In this document: in pieces, positions 1-8,482 of the stretch
Numbering within the stretch: position 1 is the stretch's first letter
How the letters are laid out: every line of letters begins with the position of its first letter
NCBI GenBank assembly: GCA_003574685.1
Contig: QOCQ01000022.1
Span: forward strand, 1-64,000
Reading direction: 5' to 3'
From: Rhodospirillaceae bacterium SYSU D60007
GTDB lineage: Bacteria; Pseudomonadota; Alphaproteobacteria; Reyranellales; Reyranellaceae
DNA length: 64,000 nucleotides
Notes under the pieces: model-generated
The model's database searches: none
The model's input: only the letters and a program-made list of their open reading frames with translations
Told to the model about the DNA's origin: nothing
Made by a program: the position numbers and the translations under genes

Positions 1-44
1 GTGTAACCGATGTATCCGGTCCAAACTGTTACCTATGTATCCGG
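1..44. repeat. Tandem 19-bp near-repeat, possible IS terminus
   Basis: Two near-identical 19-mers with a 25-bp period are seen: GTGTAACCGATGTATCCGG at 1-19 and CTGTTACCTATGTATCCGG at 26-44. Short direct repeats of this type are found at the ends of some transposons of the IS481/IS21 kind, so this may be the right end of an element lying left of the window. That link is from memory of such termini. No transposase is in view. Confidence 0.3.
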
Positions 45-56
45 CCGTACACCCCT

Positions 57-82
57 CCTCTCCCCGCCTTCGCGGGGAGAGG
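57..82. terminator. 11-bp GC hairpin downstream of the large flavoprotein
   Basis: The arms CCTCTCCCCGC (57-67) and GCGGGGAGAGG (72-82) pair perfectly around a 4-nt loop, about 35 bases past the stop of the leftward gene ending at 118. There is no T-tract on either side. It may stabilise the mRNA 3' end or be a shortened relative of the dispersed GC palindromes found later in the window. Confidence 0.35.
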
Positions 83-117
83 ACAAAGAGCGCCAGATTT
101 CTCCGGACAGCCCTGCG

Positions 118-3100
118 CTACGCTGCGGCGATGGCGCGCAGGCCAGCGCGGCGCAGCGAACGGTCGATCCACTGCAAGGCCACCTTCTCCTGCACGCTGT
201 TCTGGGTCAGGCGCTGGCGCAGGCAGTGGAAGTCGACCCGGTCCAGCGGCTGGTCCTGGTTGAAGCAGGAGAACACGATGGTCTCGGCGCCGGTTTCGGG
301 ATCGACCTGGCGCTGCAGGCACTGCGCGCAGATCTCCTTCATCATGCACTGCATCGGGCTGTTGATGCTGGCGATCGCCTTGTGCTTCGGGTCGAGGAAG
401 GGCGCGAGCAGGCCGTGCCGGGCCTGGCGCACGGCGTTCATCATGCCGTCCGAGCCGATCACGATCAGCCGGTTCACCTCGCGGAAGGGGATTGGCTGCT
501 CGCCCAGCTCGCCAGCGGCGTAGAGGCGCATCGCCTCGACGATATTGGTCGCTGCCGCCTTGTCCTGCGGCCGTCCCGGCATGAAGCCGGGGGCCTCATC
601 GCAGCACCAGACGATCACGTCAGCGGCGGCTTCGATCTCCTCGATCTTGTAGCGGTCGCGCATCTGCTTGTAGCCGGCAAAGTACAGCACCTTGCTGCCG
701 GCCTTGCGGAAGGCGGCACCGATCGAGAACAGCACGGCATTGCCCAGGCCGCCGCCCACCAGCAGCACGGTTTCGTCCGGCTCGATCTCGGTCGGCGTGC
801 CGGTCGGGCCCATCAGGACGACTTCCTCGCCCGGTTCCAGGAAATCGCACAGATCCGATGACCCGCCCATTTCCAGCGTGATCAGCGACAACAGGCCCTT
901 CTCACGATCGACCCAGGCGCCGGTCAGCGCCAGGCCCTCCATCGACAACAGCGTGCCGTCGACGCGGTGCGCGTGGAACTCGTAGTTCTGCAGCCGGTAG
1001 AACTGCCCCGGCGCAAAGGCACGGGCCTGCGCCGGCGCGCGTACGACGATTTCCACAATGGTCGGCGTCAGACGGTTCACGACATGGACCGAAGCGCGCC
1101 AGTCGTCGTTGGCCGCGGCAAGGATCGCTTCGGGCGCACGCGCGGCGGCCGGCAGCTTCGCCATCACCCGGCTGACGACGGGATAACCCTGCTTGGTGCC
1201 GCCCATCGCCTTCACGACGTTGCCTGCGAACGAGGGGTGCAGGTCGCCGAAAAACGACACCATGCGGCCATCGCCGTGGCGGTAAGTCAGTACCCGCACG
1301 GCCGTGGGCTTGGCGACACGCTCGGGCGCGCAGGGCTCCCCGTTCTCGTCCAGCGCGCGGAAATACTTGCCGTCGAGCATCATGTGCTCGGGATCCTCGC
1401 GCGCCAGCACCGTGTTGGGCTGCGTGCCCGCCGCCACCAGGATGGCGCGGGCCGGCAGGCTCGCCTCGATGCGCTCACCGCCCTGCTCGCCGGTCACACG
1501 CAGCGCACTGGCATGGCCGTACGCGTCGATCTCCACGCCCACCGGCGAGAGACCCTCGGCGAAGCGGATGCCTTCCTCCATCGCCTTGTGAACCTCCTCG
1601 TGGTTCAGCGTGTAGGAGGGCGAGTCGATCAGCCGGCGGCGATAGACGATGGTAACGCCGCCCCAGCCATTGATCAGGCCCACGAGATCGGGGTCGCGGC
1701 CCTCGCGGCGCGCCGCCTCGCGCTCGGCGCGGATGGCGCGTGCATGGGCGATGAACTCATCGGCAATGGTGCGTTCCTCGACGCTCCAGTCCTCGCGCAC
1801 GGCCGTCTCGCCGCGTTCGGCGACCAGTGCCTCGTGCCGTGACAGGAACTTCTCGACCTGCAGCGGATAGTAGGCCAGCGACTCCGTTGCGGTATCGATT
1901 GCCGTCAGGCCGCCGCCGATCACCACGACCGGCAGACGGATCTGCAGGTTGGCGATCGAGTCCTTTTTCGCTGCGCCGGTGAGCTGCAAGGCCATCAGGA
2001 AGTCGGACGCCACGCGCACGCCGCGCGCCAGCTTGTTGGGCATGTCGATCACGGTCGGCTTGCCGGCGCCGGCGCAGAGCGCGATGTGATCGAAGCCCAT
2101 CGCAAAGGCGCTCTCGATGGTGACGGTGCCGCCGAAGCGCACGCCGCCGAACATCGAGAACGCCTCGCGGCGCTCCAGCAGCAGGCGGATCACCTTCAGG
2201 AAGTTCTTGTCCCAGCGCACGGTGATGCCGTACTCGGCGACGCCGCCAAAGCCCGCCATCGCCCGGTCGCCGAGATCCTCGTGCAGCTCGTCCATGCTGC
2301 GGATGGGCCGGAACGGCACGCGCGCACCGTTGGGCTTCACGCCGGAGATTTCCGCCTCCAGCGGCTCGATCTTCAGCCCGTCGATGGCCACCACCGCATG
2401 ACCGTCATTCATCAGGTGGTGCGAAAGGTTGAAGCCCGCCGGCCCCAGCCCCACCACCAGCACGGTGCGGCCGCTCGGCACCATGGGCAGCGGACGGCGC
2501 AGGTCGAGCGGGTTCCAGCGCGTGAGCAGCGAATAGATCTCGAAGCCCCAGGGCAGCGCCAGCACATCCTTCAGCGTGCGCGTCTCGATCTGCGGGATGT
2601 CGACCGGCTCCTGCTTCTGGTAGATGCAGGCCTTCATGCAGTCATTGCAGATGCGGTGGCCTGTCGCGGCGCAGAGCGGATTGTCCACCGCCACGATGGC
2701 GAGCGCCCCCACCGAGAAGCCCTGGCCTTTCACCAGGTTCATCTCGGAAATCTTCTCCTCCAGCGGGCAGCCGGCCAGCGTCACACCGAAGGGCGATTTC
2801 TGGAAGGCGCCCGTCTTCTTGTCGCGCAGCCCCTTCGAGCAGCTATCCTTGCCCTGGTTGTGGCACCAGATGCAGTACTGCGTCTGATCCAGCGCGTGGT
2901 TGAGATCGAAGCCGGGGTCGGTCAGCGCGAAGCCTTCGCGATGCCGCTGCAGGACCTGCGGCAGCTTCAGCCTGGTGATGCCGTCGATGACCTCGGTTTC
3001 CAGCGGCACGAGATGCTCGAAGTCGAGCTTGTGCGGCTGCTTGAAGAGCACGCCCGGGCGATGCCGCTTGCGGCCCTCGGCGGCATGCAGCGCCCAGGCC

Positions 3101-3636
3101 GCATAGCGTGTCAGCGCCTCGATCTCGGGCGTGGGCTGCGCGACCTTGTATTCGCTGCCCAGCAGCCGGTGCACCGCCCGGGCAAAGGCCAGCTCGCGCT
3201 CTTCCAGGTCGTGCGAGGCATCGGCCATGTCGAGACCGACCACGGTATTCGCCGCCGCGCTCACGGTAACACCGTCGAGTCCGGCGGCTTCCGGTGCCTT
3301 GATGGCGCGCGCCGCATGGCGCTGCACAAAGAGCCGCTTGCAGTCGTAGATCGGCATCAGCCGATCATGCTGTGCGCGCAGGGCGGCGGCTTCGGCCGAC
3401 ACGCCGAACAGGTGCGCGACAAAGTCCTCAAGGTGCGGGGCGAGGTCGATCAACAGCGTCGACTCGTCCTTGTTCGCCAGGGCGTCGGGGTTGGCACGGG
3501 CGGTAACGAACCGGTTGTGCAGCTCGGCATTGGCAGCCGCCAGCGACGCGACGAAAGCGGCATCCAGCCGCGCCAGACCGTCGCGGCGGTAGAGGTCCTC
3601 GAAGGCCAGACCGTGCTGAAGGCTGAGGGCGGTCAT
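118..3636 (-). CDS. NfnAB-like FAD/NAD(P)-dependent oxidoreductase (GltD-type plus PyrK/FNR-type fusion)
   Basis: A very large flavoprotein (~1172 aa). The N-terminal ~250 residues match nothing I recognise. Next comes a cysteine-rich Fe-S region of GltD/DPYD type (about residues 255-340, with CIWC, then CNDC and a further Cys). A dinucleotide fold follows with VVGLGPAGF near residue 396 and a second one with VVIGGGLTAID. The last ~300 residues resemble the ferredoxin-reductase-like PyrK/NfnA module, with LLVGGGLGNAVLF and a C-terminal Cys cluster containing CAQC. The order matches NfnB fused to NfnA, the two subunits of NADH-dependent ferredoxin:NADP oxidoreductase. The partner and direction of electron flow are unknown. 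I chose the ATG at 3636 (GGGAG upstream) over a TTG seven codons earlier. It is a monocistronic leftward gene. Confidence 0.75.
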   Translation of the reverse strand: MTALSLQHGLAFEDLYRRDGLARLDAAFVASLAAANAELHNRFVTARANPDALANKDESTLLIDLAPHLEDFVAHLFGVSAEAAALRAQHDRLMPIYDCKRLFVQRHAARAIKAPEAAGLDGVTVSAAANTVVGLDMADASHDLEERELAFARAVHRLLGSEYKVAQPTPEIEALTRYAAWALHAAEGRKRHRPGVLFKQPHKLDFEHLVPLETEVIDGITRLKLPQVLQRHREGFALTDPGFDLNHALDQTQYCIWCHNQGKDSCSKGLRDKKTGAFQKSPFGVTLAGCPLEEKISEMNLVKGQGFSVGALAIVAVDNPLCAATGHRICNDCMKACIYQKQEPVDIPQIETRTLKDVLALPWGFEIYSLLTRWNPLDLRRPLPMVPSGRTVLVVGLGPAGFNLSHHLMNDGHAVVAIDGLKIEPLEAEISGVKPNGARVPFRPIRSMDELHEDLGDRAMAGFGGVAEYGITVRWDKNFLKVIRLLLERREAFSMFGGVRFGGTVTIESAFAMGFDHIALCAGAGKPTVIDMPNKLARGVRVASDFLMALQLTGAAKKDSIANLQIRLPVVVIGGGLTAIDTATESLAYYPLQVEKFLSRHEALVAERGETAVREDWSVEERTIADEFIAHARAIRAEREAARREGRDPDLVGLINGWGGVTIVYRRRLIDSPSYTLNHEEVHKAMEEGIRFAEGLSPVGVEIDAYGHASALRVTGEQGGERIEASLPARAILVAAGTQPNTVLAREDPEHMMLDGKYFRALDENGEPCAPERVAKPTAVRVLTYRHGDGRMVSFFGDLHPSFAGNVVKAMGGTKQGYPVVSRVMAKLPAAARAPEAILAAANDDWRASVHVVNRLTPTIVEIVVRAPAQARAFAPGQFYRLQNYEFHAHRVDGTLLSMEGLALTGAWVDREKGLLSLITLEMGGSSDLCDFLEPGEEVVLMGPTGTPTEIEPDETVLLVGGGLGNAVLFSIGAAFRKAGSKVLYFAGYKQMRDRYKIEEIEAAADVIVWCCDEAPGFMPGRPQDKAAATNIVEAMRLYAAGELGEQPIPFREVNRLIVIGSDGMMNAVRQARHGLLAPFLDPKHKAIASINSPMQCMMKEICAQCLQRQVDPETGAETIVFSCFNQDQPLDRVDFHCLRQRLTQNSVQEKVALQWIDRSLRRAGLRAIAAA

Positions 3637-3775
3637 GCCAGCTCCCGCAGCCCCCAAGGCTGCGATTGTTTGTATACGAACGATATTCGATTGTAACCGA
3701 GGCCAGTGGCCTGTTCAAACAAGCTGGCGCCGCAGCCCGGATTAGCCCAGTTCATGCGGTACATGTAGGCGTTCG

Positions 3776-3802
3776 GAGCGCGCGACTCCAGTCGCGCTGC
3801 TC
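3776..3802. repeat. Short GC palindrome of the GACTCC-GTC type
   Basis: GAGCGCGCGACT and AGTCGCGCTGCTC form an imperfect inverted repeat. The same core (GCGCGACTCC-GTCGCGC) recurs at 23984-24004, so this is one copy of a dispersed palindrome. It sits immediately at the broken 3' end of the VapC remnant. Confidence 0.45.
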
Positions 3803-3940
3803 ATGGGCACTTGTCCAGGCAGGTCAAACCGGCAACGGAACCTGTCGCAGCTTTGCAGGCGGCCAGCCAGCTTGCGCACGAGCCGTTGCGGCTTCGTTCG
3901 AGAGCGCAGCGATGATCAGCGACGTGTCGGGATAGAGCAT
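3801..3940 (-). pseudogene. VapC-like PIN-domain toxin remnant, frameshifted and truncated
   Basis: The ATG at 3940 overlaps the antitoxin stop by one base (TGATG), the usual toxin-antitoxin coupling. The first ~23 residues begin MLYPDTSLIIAALSNEAAT, the typical PIN N-terminus with its first acidic metal ligand. The frame then changes to a nonsense tail stopping at 3824. In another frame the text continues as WLAACKAATGSVAGLT and stops at 3801, which resumes the family pattern. The gene therefore has a frameshift near 3868 and has lost about two thirds of a normal ~130-aa VapC. It cannot make an active RNase. A short GC palindrome abuts the break. Confidence 0.65.
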
Positions 3941-4182
3941 CAGTAGCGGTCGCCATCGCGCATCGACCGCGCGACGTCGGCGGCGTTTTGCACCTGCGGC
4001 GGCATGGCGGCCGTCAGTGCCCGGAGCATCTTGCCGTCGATCCGCTTGCGGGGTCTGGTCACGGCGGTGAGGCGGGCCACCGCCTTGCCACGCCGGGTGA
4101 TGTCGATCGCATCGCCCGCCGCGACCCGATCAACGAGCTCGCTCAGATGCGCCTTGGCGTCCGTCAGACTGATTGCGTTCAT
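3940..4182 (-). CDS. Phd/YefM-type prevent-host-death antitoxin
   Basis: An 80-aa protein starting MNAISLTDAKAHLSELVDRV, followed by GDAIDITRRGKAVARL. This is the classic Phd/YefM DNA-binding N-terminal fold. The C-terminal ~35 residues would wrap the toxin. Normally it represses its own operon and neutralises a VapC/PIN RNase. Here the downstream toxin is broken, so it survives as an orphan antitoxin, possibly repressing other loci. The size is normal for the family. Confidence 0.85.
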   Translation of the reverse strand: MNAISLTDAKAHLSELVDRVAAGDAIDITRRGKAVARLTAVTRPRKRIDGKMLRALTAAMPPQVQNAADVARSMRDGDRY

Positions 4183-4334
4183 GCCATCTTCTTGACCATC
4201 TGGATGGTGAGATAATGCATCGCGTCAGGCTGTTCCAGCGTGGAATGCGGGGCGCGCAGGGATTTTGCCGCGGCAAGGGCGGTCGGGGTGCCGCGTCCTG
4301 CTACGGCAAAAGAATGAGCGAATCGTAAAGCGGA

Positions 4335-4357
4335 GCGAACCGGGTAATCAGGTTCGC
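4335..4357. other. 7-bp inverted repeat GCGAACC/GGTTCGC
   Basis: Perfect 7-bp arms separated by 9 nt, lying in the 348-bp gap between the antitoxin and kup. There is no T-tract. It could be a weak terminator for kup readthrough or a protein-binding site. The rest of 4183-4374 shows nothing I recognise. Confidence 0.3.
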
Positions 4358-4374
4358 ATATAATCCCAAATCTT

Positions 4375-4512
4375 CCTTCCCCCGGAGGGGGAAGGTGCCC
4401 GAAGGGCGTAAGGGGGATGTCTCAACCCGCTCGGTGCCTCGCCTCTGACGTCGTGCTTGTGGAGGCATCCCCCTTCCGGCGCTGGCCCGCCACCTTCCCC
4501 CTCCAGGGGAAG
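4375..4512. repeat. Dispersed ~135-bp palindromic element, copy R1
   Basis: Begins with the hairpin CCTTCCCCCGGAGGGGGAAGG, then GTGCCCGAAGGGCG and AGGGGGATG, a variable centre, and ends with CATCCCCCTTCCGGCGC and CCTTCCCCCTCCAGGGGAAG. The two ends are inverted copies, so the whole folds into a long hairpin. Further copies lie at 7096, 13135 and 51340. It sits just downstream of the kup stop. Confidence 0.8.
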
Positions 4513-4530
4513 TATTCCCGTGCGTGGCGG

Positions 4531-6570
4531 CTACACCTCGACCTGGCCGCCGAGCTCGACGGCGCGGTTGGGGGGGATGCGGAAGAAGATCTTGGATGCC
4601 AGCGCCGTGGTGGACAGGAAGATGAACAGCGCCTGGCGTACCCGCCCAAGCGTCGAGCGCACGGCCGGCACCAGGCTCTCGCGGCCGAGGAAGAACGAGG
4701 TCTGCATCTCGTCATAGGGCAAGCCATGCACGCGGCAGCGCGCCAATGCGCCAGGTACGTCGGGCTGCTCCATGAAGCCGTAGCGCAGCACGACCGAGTG
4801 GAAGCCCTTGCCCAGCCGGCGCACATCCACGCGGCTGGCCTCGGATACGCGCGGTACATCGACCGTCAGAACCTGCAGCAGCACGACGCGCTCGTGCAGC
4901 ACCTTGTTGTGCTTGAGGTTGTGCAGCAGCGCCAGCGGTACGGTGCTGATGTCGCCGGTCATGAACACGGCCGTGCCGGCCACCCGCAGCGGCGCCTCGC
5001 GCATGGTCGAGAGGAAGAGGTCCACGGGCATGGCACTGCCGTGCAGCTTTTCGTAAAGCACGGCCCGGCCGCGCCGCCAGGTGGAGATGACAAACCAGGC
5101 GCCAAGCGCGACGACGACCGGGAACCATCCGCCCTCGGGGATTTTCAGGCAATTGGCGGCGAAGAAGGCGACGTCGATCAGACCCAGGCCAGCGAAGGTG
5201 GCAATCGCCAGCCATTTGTTCCATTTCCAGATCCGCACGGCAACGATGGCCGCCAGGACCGCGTCGATCGACATGGCGCCCGTCACGGCGATGCCGTAGG
5301 CCGCGGCGATGTCGGTCGACGAGCCAAAGCCGATCACCAGGGCAATCACGCCCGTCATCATGATCCAGTTCATGCGCGGCACGTAGACCTGCCCGATCTC
5401 TGTCTCGGACGTATGCCGGATGATCATGCGCGGCAGCAGCCCGAGCTGGATGGCCTGCTGGGTCAGCGAAAAGACGCCGGAGATCATCGCCTGCGAGGCA
5501 ATGATGGCTGCCGCGGTGGCAAGGCCAATCATCGGAATCAGGGCCCAGCCCGGCATCTGCTCGAAGAACAAGTGGTCCAGCGCCGCCGGCTCGCGCATCA
5601 GCAGGGCGCCCTGGCCGAAATAGTTCAGCACCAGCGCCGGCAGCACGACGCCCAGCCAGGCGATCCGGATCGGCTTGCGCCCGAAATGCCCCATATCGGC
5701 GTAGAGCGCTTCGCCGCCCGTGATCGCCAGCACGATGGCCCCCAGCGCGATGAACGTCGTCCATCCGAGCTGGTCGATCAGCACAATCCCGTACCAGGGG
5801 TTGAGGGCCAGCAGGACTGACGGATTGTGCGCGATGTGCCAGACCCCAAGGCAGGCCAGCACCGCAAACCAGACGCACATGATGGGGCCGAACAGGCGGC
5901 CGACCCGCCCGGCGCCACGGGCCTGGATCAGGTAGACCAGCGTTAGGATCACGACGGCGATGGGGACAACGAAGCTTTCCAGTCCCGGCTCGTAGGCTTG
6001 CAGGCCCTCGACCGCAGAGAGCACGGAAATGGCGGGCGTAATCAGCCCGTCGCCGAAGAACAGCGTGAGGCCGATGATCGAGACCACGAGAATGACTGCC
6101 CGTTGCCGGACGGCTTTGGCCGAGAGCGCCCCCGACGCCAGGCGGGCCAGCGCCAGCACGCCGCCCTCGCCGCGGTTGTCGGCCCGCAGGATGAGGACGA
6201 CATACTTGAGCGTGACTGTCAGCAGCAGGGCCCAGAAGATGAGCGAGAGCACACCGAGGATCGCCGCGGGATCGTGCGGCGACAGGCCGCCCTCGGGGCG
6301 AAACGCCTGCCGGATCGTGTACAGCGGACTGGTGCCGATATCGCCATAGACCACGCCCAGCGCCGCCAGCGTCAATGCCGGCAGCGCGCCCTTCGGGTGG
6401 TGGCGGTCGGCGGCGGCGCTCTCCGGATTGTGCTCCGGCAGCATCGCGTCCCGCGGCTGCGCGCTGCTCGAGAGCGGATCCGCGCTCGGCGCATCGAGAA
6501 CCTCGGGCTGGTGGGACGGCGCGGCCGGCCCCGACAGGGCACCGGGGGCGGCGCTATCCGAAGAAGTCAT
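4531..6570 (-). CDS. kup: Kup-family low-affinity potassium transporter
   Basis: A 679-aa inner-membrane K+/H+ symporter. After a ~60-residue hydrophilic Pro/Ala/Ser-rich N-terminus comes the family signature GVVYGDIGTSPLYTIRQAF, then about twelve hydrophobic segments and a ~150-residue cytosolic C-terminus ending EVELGGQVEV. GDGLITPAISVLSAVEG and GGEALYADMGHFG are also characteristic. The length is a little above E. coli Kup (622 aa) because of the N-terminal extension. The start is not strongly fixed by a ribosome site, and an internal Met near residue 43 is possible. It is a single gene with a good promoter ~85 bp upstream. Confidence 0.95.
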   Translation of the reverse strand: MTSSDSAAPGALSGPAAPSHQPEVLDAPSADPLSSSAQPRDAMLPEHNPESAAADRHHPKGALPALTLAALGVVYGDIGTSPLYTIRQAFRPEGGLSPHDPAAILGVLSLIFWALLLTVTLKYVVLILRADNRGEGGVLALARLASGALSAKAVRQRAVILVVSIIGLTLFFGDGLITPAISVLSAVEGLQAYEPGLESFVVPIAVVILTLVYLIQARGAGRVGRLFGPIMCVWFAVLACLGVWHIAHNPSVLLALNPWYGIVLIDQLGWTTFIALGAIVLAITGGEALYADMGHFGRKPIRIAWLGVVLPALVLNYFGQGALLMREPAALDHLFFEQMPGWALIPMIGLATAAAIIASQAMISGVFSLTQQAIQLGLLPRMIIRHTSETEIGQVYVPRMNWIMMTGVIALVIGFGSSTDIAAAYGIAVTGAMSIDAVLAAIVAVRIWKWNKWLAIATFAGLGLIDVAFFAANCLKIPEGGWFPVVVALGAWFVISTWRRGRAVLYEKLHGSAMPVDLFLSTMREAPLRVAGTAVFMTGDISTVPLALLHNLKHNKVLHERVVLLQVLTVDVPRVSEASRVDVRRLGKGFHSVVLRYGFMEQPDVPGALARCRVHGLPYDEMQTSFFLGRESLVPAVRSTLGRVRQALFIFLSTTALASKIFFRIPPNRAVELGGQVEV

Positions 6571-6650
6571 GCGTATGAAGGTCCCGGCCGGATGGCACCA
6601 TCGCTCGTCGTCCGGCCCGATCCTAGGGGACCCTGGCGACGTGGGGCCGC

Positions 6651-6679
6651 GTGATGCGCCCGCCCGTGCCGCAAGTCAA
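6651..6679 (-). promoter_or_regulatory. Probable sigma-70 promoter of kup
   Basis: On the minus strand TTGACT (6679-6674) and CATCAC (6656-6651) are separated by exactly 17 nt. They lie ~80 bp upstream of the kup start and read toward it. The -35 box is near consensus; the -10 is weak. Confidence 0.5.
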
Positions 6680-6769
6680 GGGAGGCGGTGGCGCATGCCG
6701 TGCCTGCGCGCGATGAACGTGAAATTTCAATGAGTTGAGTTACTCTCGCCGGGAAAAATGGAGGACGCG

Positions 6770-7078
6770 ATGGCGGAACGCGCAGAGGACGCACGACGGC
6801 CACAGGCCAGGAGCACGCGGCAGCTCGAAACCGACCGTGCCATTGTCACCGAATGGCGCTTTCCGCCGGGCGGCCATACCGGCTGGCATCGTCACGGCTA
6901 CGACTACATCGTCGTTCCCGTCACCACGGGGGACCTCGCGATCTGGACCGGCGAGCAGGAAATCCGCGCGCCGCTGGCTACCGGCGTCTCCTACACACGC
7001 GCCGCCGGCGTCGAGCACGACGTCATCAATCCCAATGATTTCGAGTTCGTCTTCATCGAGATCGAGCTCAAGCCGTAG
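6770..7078 (+). CDS. Cupin-domain protein
   Basis: A 102-aa single-domain cupin. GGHTGWHRHGYDYIVVPVTTG supplies the first cupin motif (G..HxH...E-like), and GVEHDVIN the second motif His. A metal centre is therefore likely. The ligand or reaction is not evident. The ATG at 6770 has GGAGG five bases upstream and is preferred to the in-frame ATG at 6758, which overlaps that site. It is a stand-alone gene divergent from kup. Confidence 0.75.
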   Translation: MAERAEDARRPQARSTRQLETDRAIVTEWRFPPGGHTGWHRHGYDYIVVPVTTGDLAIWTGEQEIRAPLATGVSYTRAAGVEHDVINPNDFEFVFIEIELKP

Positions 7079-7095
7079 CACCGCCACGTCCTCTG

Positions 7096-7222
7096 CCTTC
7101 CCCCGGAGGGGGAAGGTGCCCGAAGGGCGGAAAGGGGGATGGTGCAACACCTGCGGCGTCGTGCTTGTTGAGGCATCCCCCTTCCGGCGCTGGCGCGCCA
7201 CCTTCCCCCTCCGGGGGAAGGG
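7096..7222. repeat. Dispersed palindromic element, copy R2
   Basis: Same ends as R1: CCTTCCCCCGGAGGGGGAAGG at the left, and TCCCCCTTCCGGCGC plus CCCTCCGGGGGAAGG at the right. The centre is shorter. It fills the gap between the convergent cupin and zinc-ribbon genes and could act as a two-way terminator. Confidence 0.8.
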
Positions 7223-7257
7223 AAACACGGCACGCGCTGGGGGCGCGCCACTCCACG

Positions 7258-7665
7258 CTAGCTCCCGGTTTCGCTTTCGCTTTCTTGTTCTTGCGCCATG
7301 CTGCGCATCACGTGGTCCTGATAGCGCTGCAAGGCCTCGAGCGACTGCTCCAGCACTTCCAGCAGTGCTTCGGCGCGGGTGGCGTCCCGGCCTGCATGGT
7401 GCAGCCGCCGCACCAAAGCCTGCTGCCGCTCTACCCGCAGCTCGGCCTCCGCCACGAAGCGGCTCACGCGGTCGTGGGCCTCCGGCTGCCGCCGTCGCGG
7501 CGCCACGGTCACCCGCATCAGGTGGTAGCAGCGCGGGCATTCGAAGCAGTAGCGCGTGTAGAGCCGCTTGGTGGGGTGCGGCTCAACCGAGGCTACGTAG
7601 GTACGCGCGCTGCACCGTTCACAGGCTGGTCCGGCGGGTAGTTTGGTGAACAGGCCTTCCGGCAC
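7258..7665 (-). CDS. Zinc-ribbon plus helical-tail protein (paralogue A), sigma-factor-linked
   Basis: A 135-aa protein from a GTG start at 7665, with GAGGA seven bases upstream. It overlaps the 3' end of the sigma-factor gene by 73 bp. ACERCSAR and FECPRCYHLM give a four-Cys zinc ribbon in the first ~45 residues. The C-terminal half is a predicted helix hairpin (RVERQQALVRRLHHAG, then LEVLEQSLEALQRYQ). A clear paralogue is encoded at 14668-15099, next to a response regulator. Function unknown. Overlap with a sigma factor suggests a regulatory accessory, which is inference. Confidence 0.7.
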   Translation of the reverse strand: MPEGLFTKLPAGPACERCSARTYVASVEPHPTKRLYTRYCFECPRCYHLMRVTVAPRRRQPEAHDRVSRFVAEAELRVERQQALVRRLHHAGRDATRAEALLEVLEQSLEALQRYQDHVMRSMAQEQESESETGS

Positions 7666-8273
7666 GACGACGTCCTCGCACCCGGTCCATCTTCCCCGTT
7701 GGCGGATTTTAGGCGCCTGCCGCCAGGCGGCGCCGCACCGTGGAGCAGGGCCTGCTCCAGCGCGTCGCGGGCGCGCGATACCCGGCTCTTGATCGTTCCG
7801 ATGGAGACCCCGGCACTGCGCGCGATCTGTTCGTAGCTGGCGCCGCAAACCACGGAAAGAACGAGGGCTTCCCTGTGCGGAAGCGACAGTTGCCCGAAGG
7901 CCCGCACGAACTCGCGCATCACCAGCCGTCTGTCCTGCGTCGCCGGCGAGGACAGTGCGTACTCGACATCGCCATCGAGCTCGACAGCCTGGTATCGTGC
8001 CCGAAGGGTGGAGATGAACTCATTGCGGGCAATGCGGAATATCCAGGCATCGAAGCACCCGGCGCGGAACGTGGCCCGGGCGGCGAGCGCCTTCAATACG
8101 GTCTGCTGTACGAGATCATTGGCGCGATCGTGGTCGCGCGCCAGCGCCAGCGCGTAGCTTCGCAGCCGCGGCAAGACGGCCTGCAGCGCCGCGTGAAAGC
8201 TGATCGGGTCCAGGACTGCCTTGGAAAGCTGCGCGTCGGGTGGGCGCCGGTGGCCCGATATGTCCCGGTACAT
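7593..8273 (-). CDS. ECF-family RNA polymerase sigma factor
   Basis: 226 aa. Region 2 is visible as LRSYALALARDHDRANDLVQQTVLKAL followed by FDAWIFRIARNEFI. Region 4 is LSLPHREALVLSVVCGASYEQIARSAGVSIGTIKSRVSRARDAL, a good helix-turn-helix. The tail after ~residue 185 is low complexity and overlaps the next gene, so it may be non-essential. It resembles the EcfG-like group, but no NepR or PhyR gene is adjacent. It shares an overlap with the downstream zinc-ribbon gene, implying coexpression. Confidence 0.85.
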   Translation of the reverse strand: MYRDISGHRRPPDAQLSKAVLDPISFHAALQAVLPRLRSYALALARDHDRANDLVQQTVLKALAARATFRAGCFDAWIFRIARNEFISTLRARYQAVELDGDVEYALSSPATQDRRLVMREFVRAFGQLSLPHREALVLSVVCGASYEQIARSAGVSIGTIKSRVSRARDALEQALLHGAAPPGGRRLKSANGEDGPGARTSSCRKACSPNYPPDQPVNGAARVPT

Positions 8274-8482
8274 GCTTCACGCTCCAGCCAGGGGAGACGC
8301 ATGTGGCGGAAGCCATTGCCTCCGTGCGTACTATGGCGCGGCCGTGGGCATATTCCAGAACAAATTCGCGCCGGCAGGTTGTCTTCTCCCCGAGCGAGCG
8401 TCCACGCATCAGAAGCAGAAGTCCTGCGCGCTGGGCACCCGATGCGCGCTGCGGCGTTCGAGCCACATACCCGGAGGTGCCC

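Noticed and set aside
2086-3696. 536-codon plus-strand frame opposite the large flavoprotein
   Set aside because: Antisense mirror of a gene with clear Fe-S and FAD motifs; Arg/His/Gln-rich without domains.
4358-4365. TATAAT box near 4359
   Set aside because: No -35 element at a proper distance in either direction and no gene start follows.
4375-4512. CRISPR-like array from the palindromic repeats
   Set aside because: Copies are ~130 bp, single, kilobases apart and without spacers or cas genes.
6571-6757. Potassium- or c-di-AMP-type riboswitch before kup
   Set aside because: The leader shows no conserved ydaO-like fold and such riboswitches are not expected in this group.
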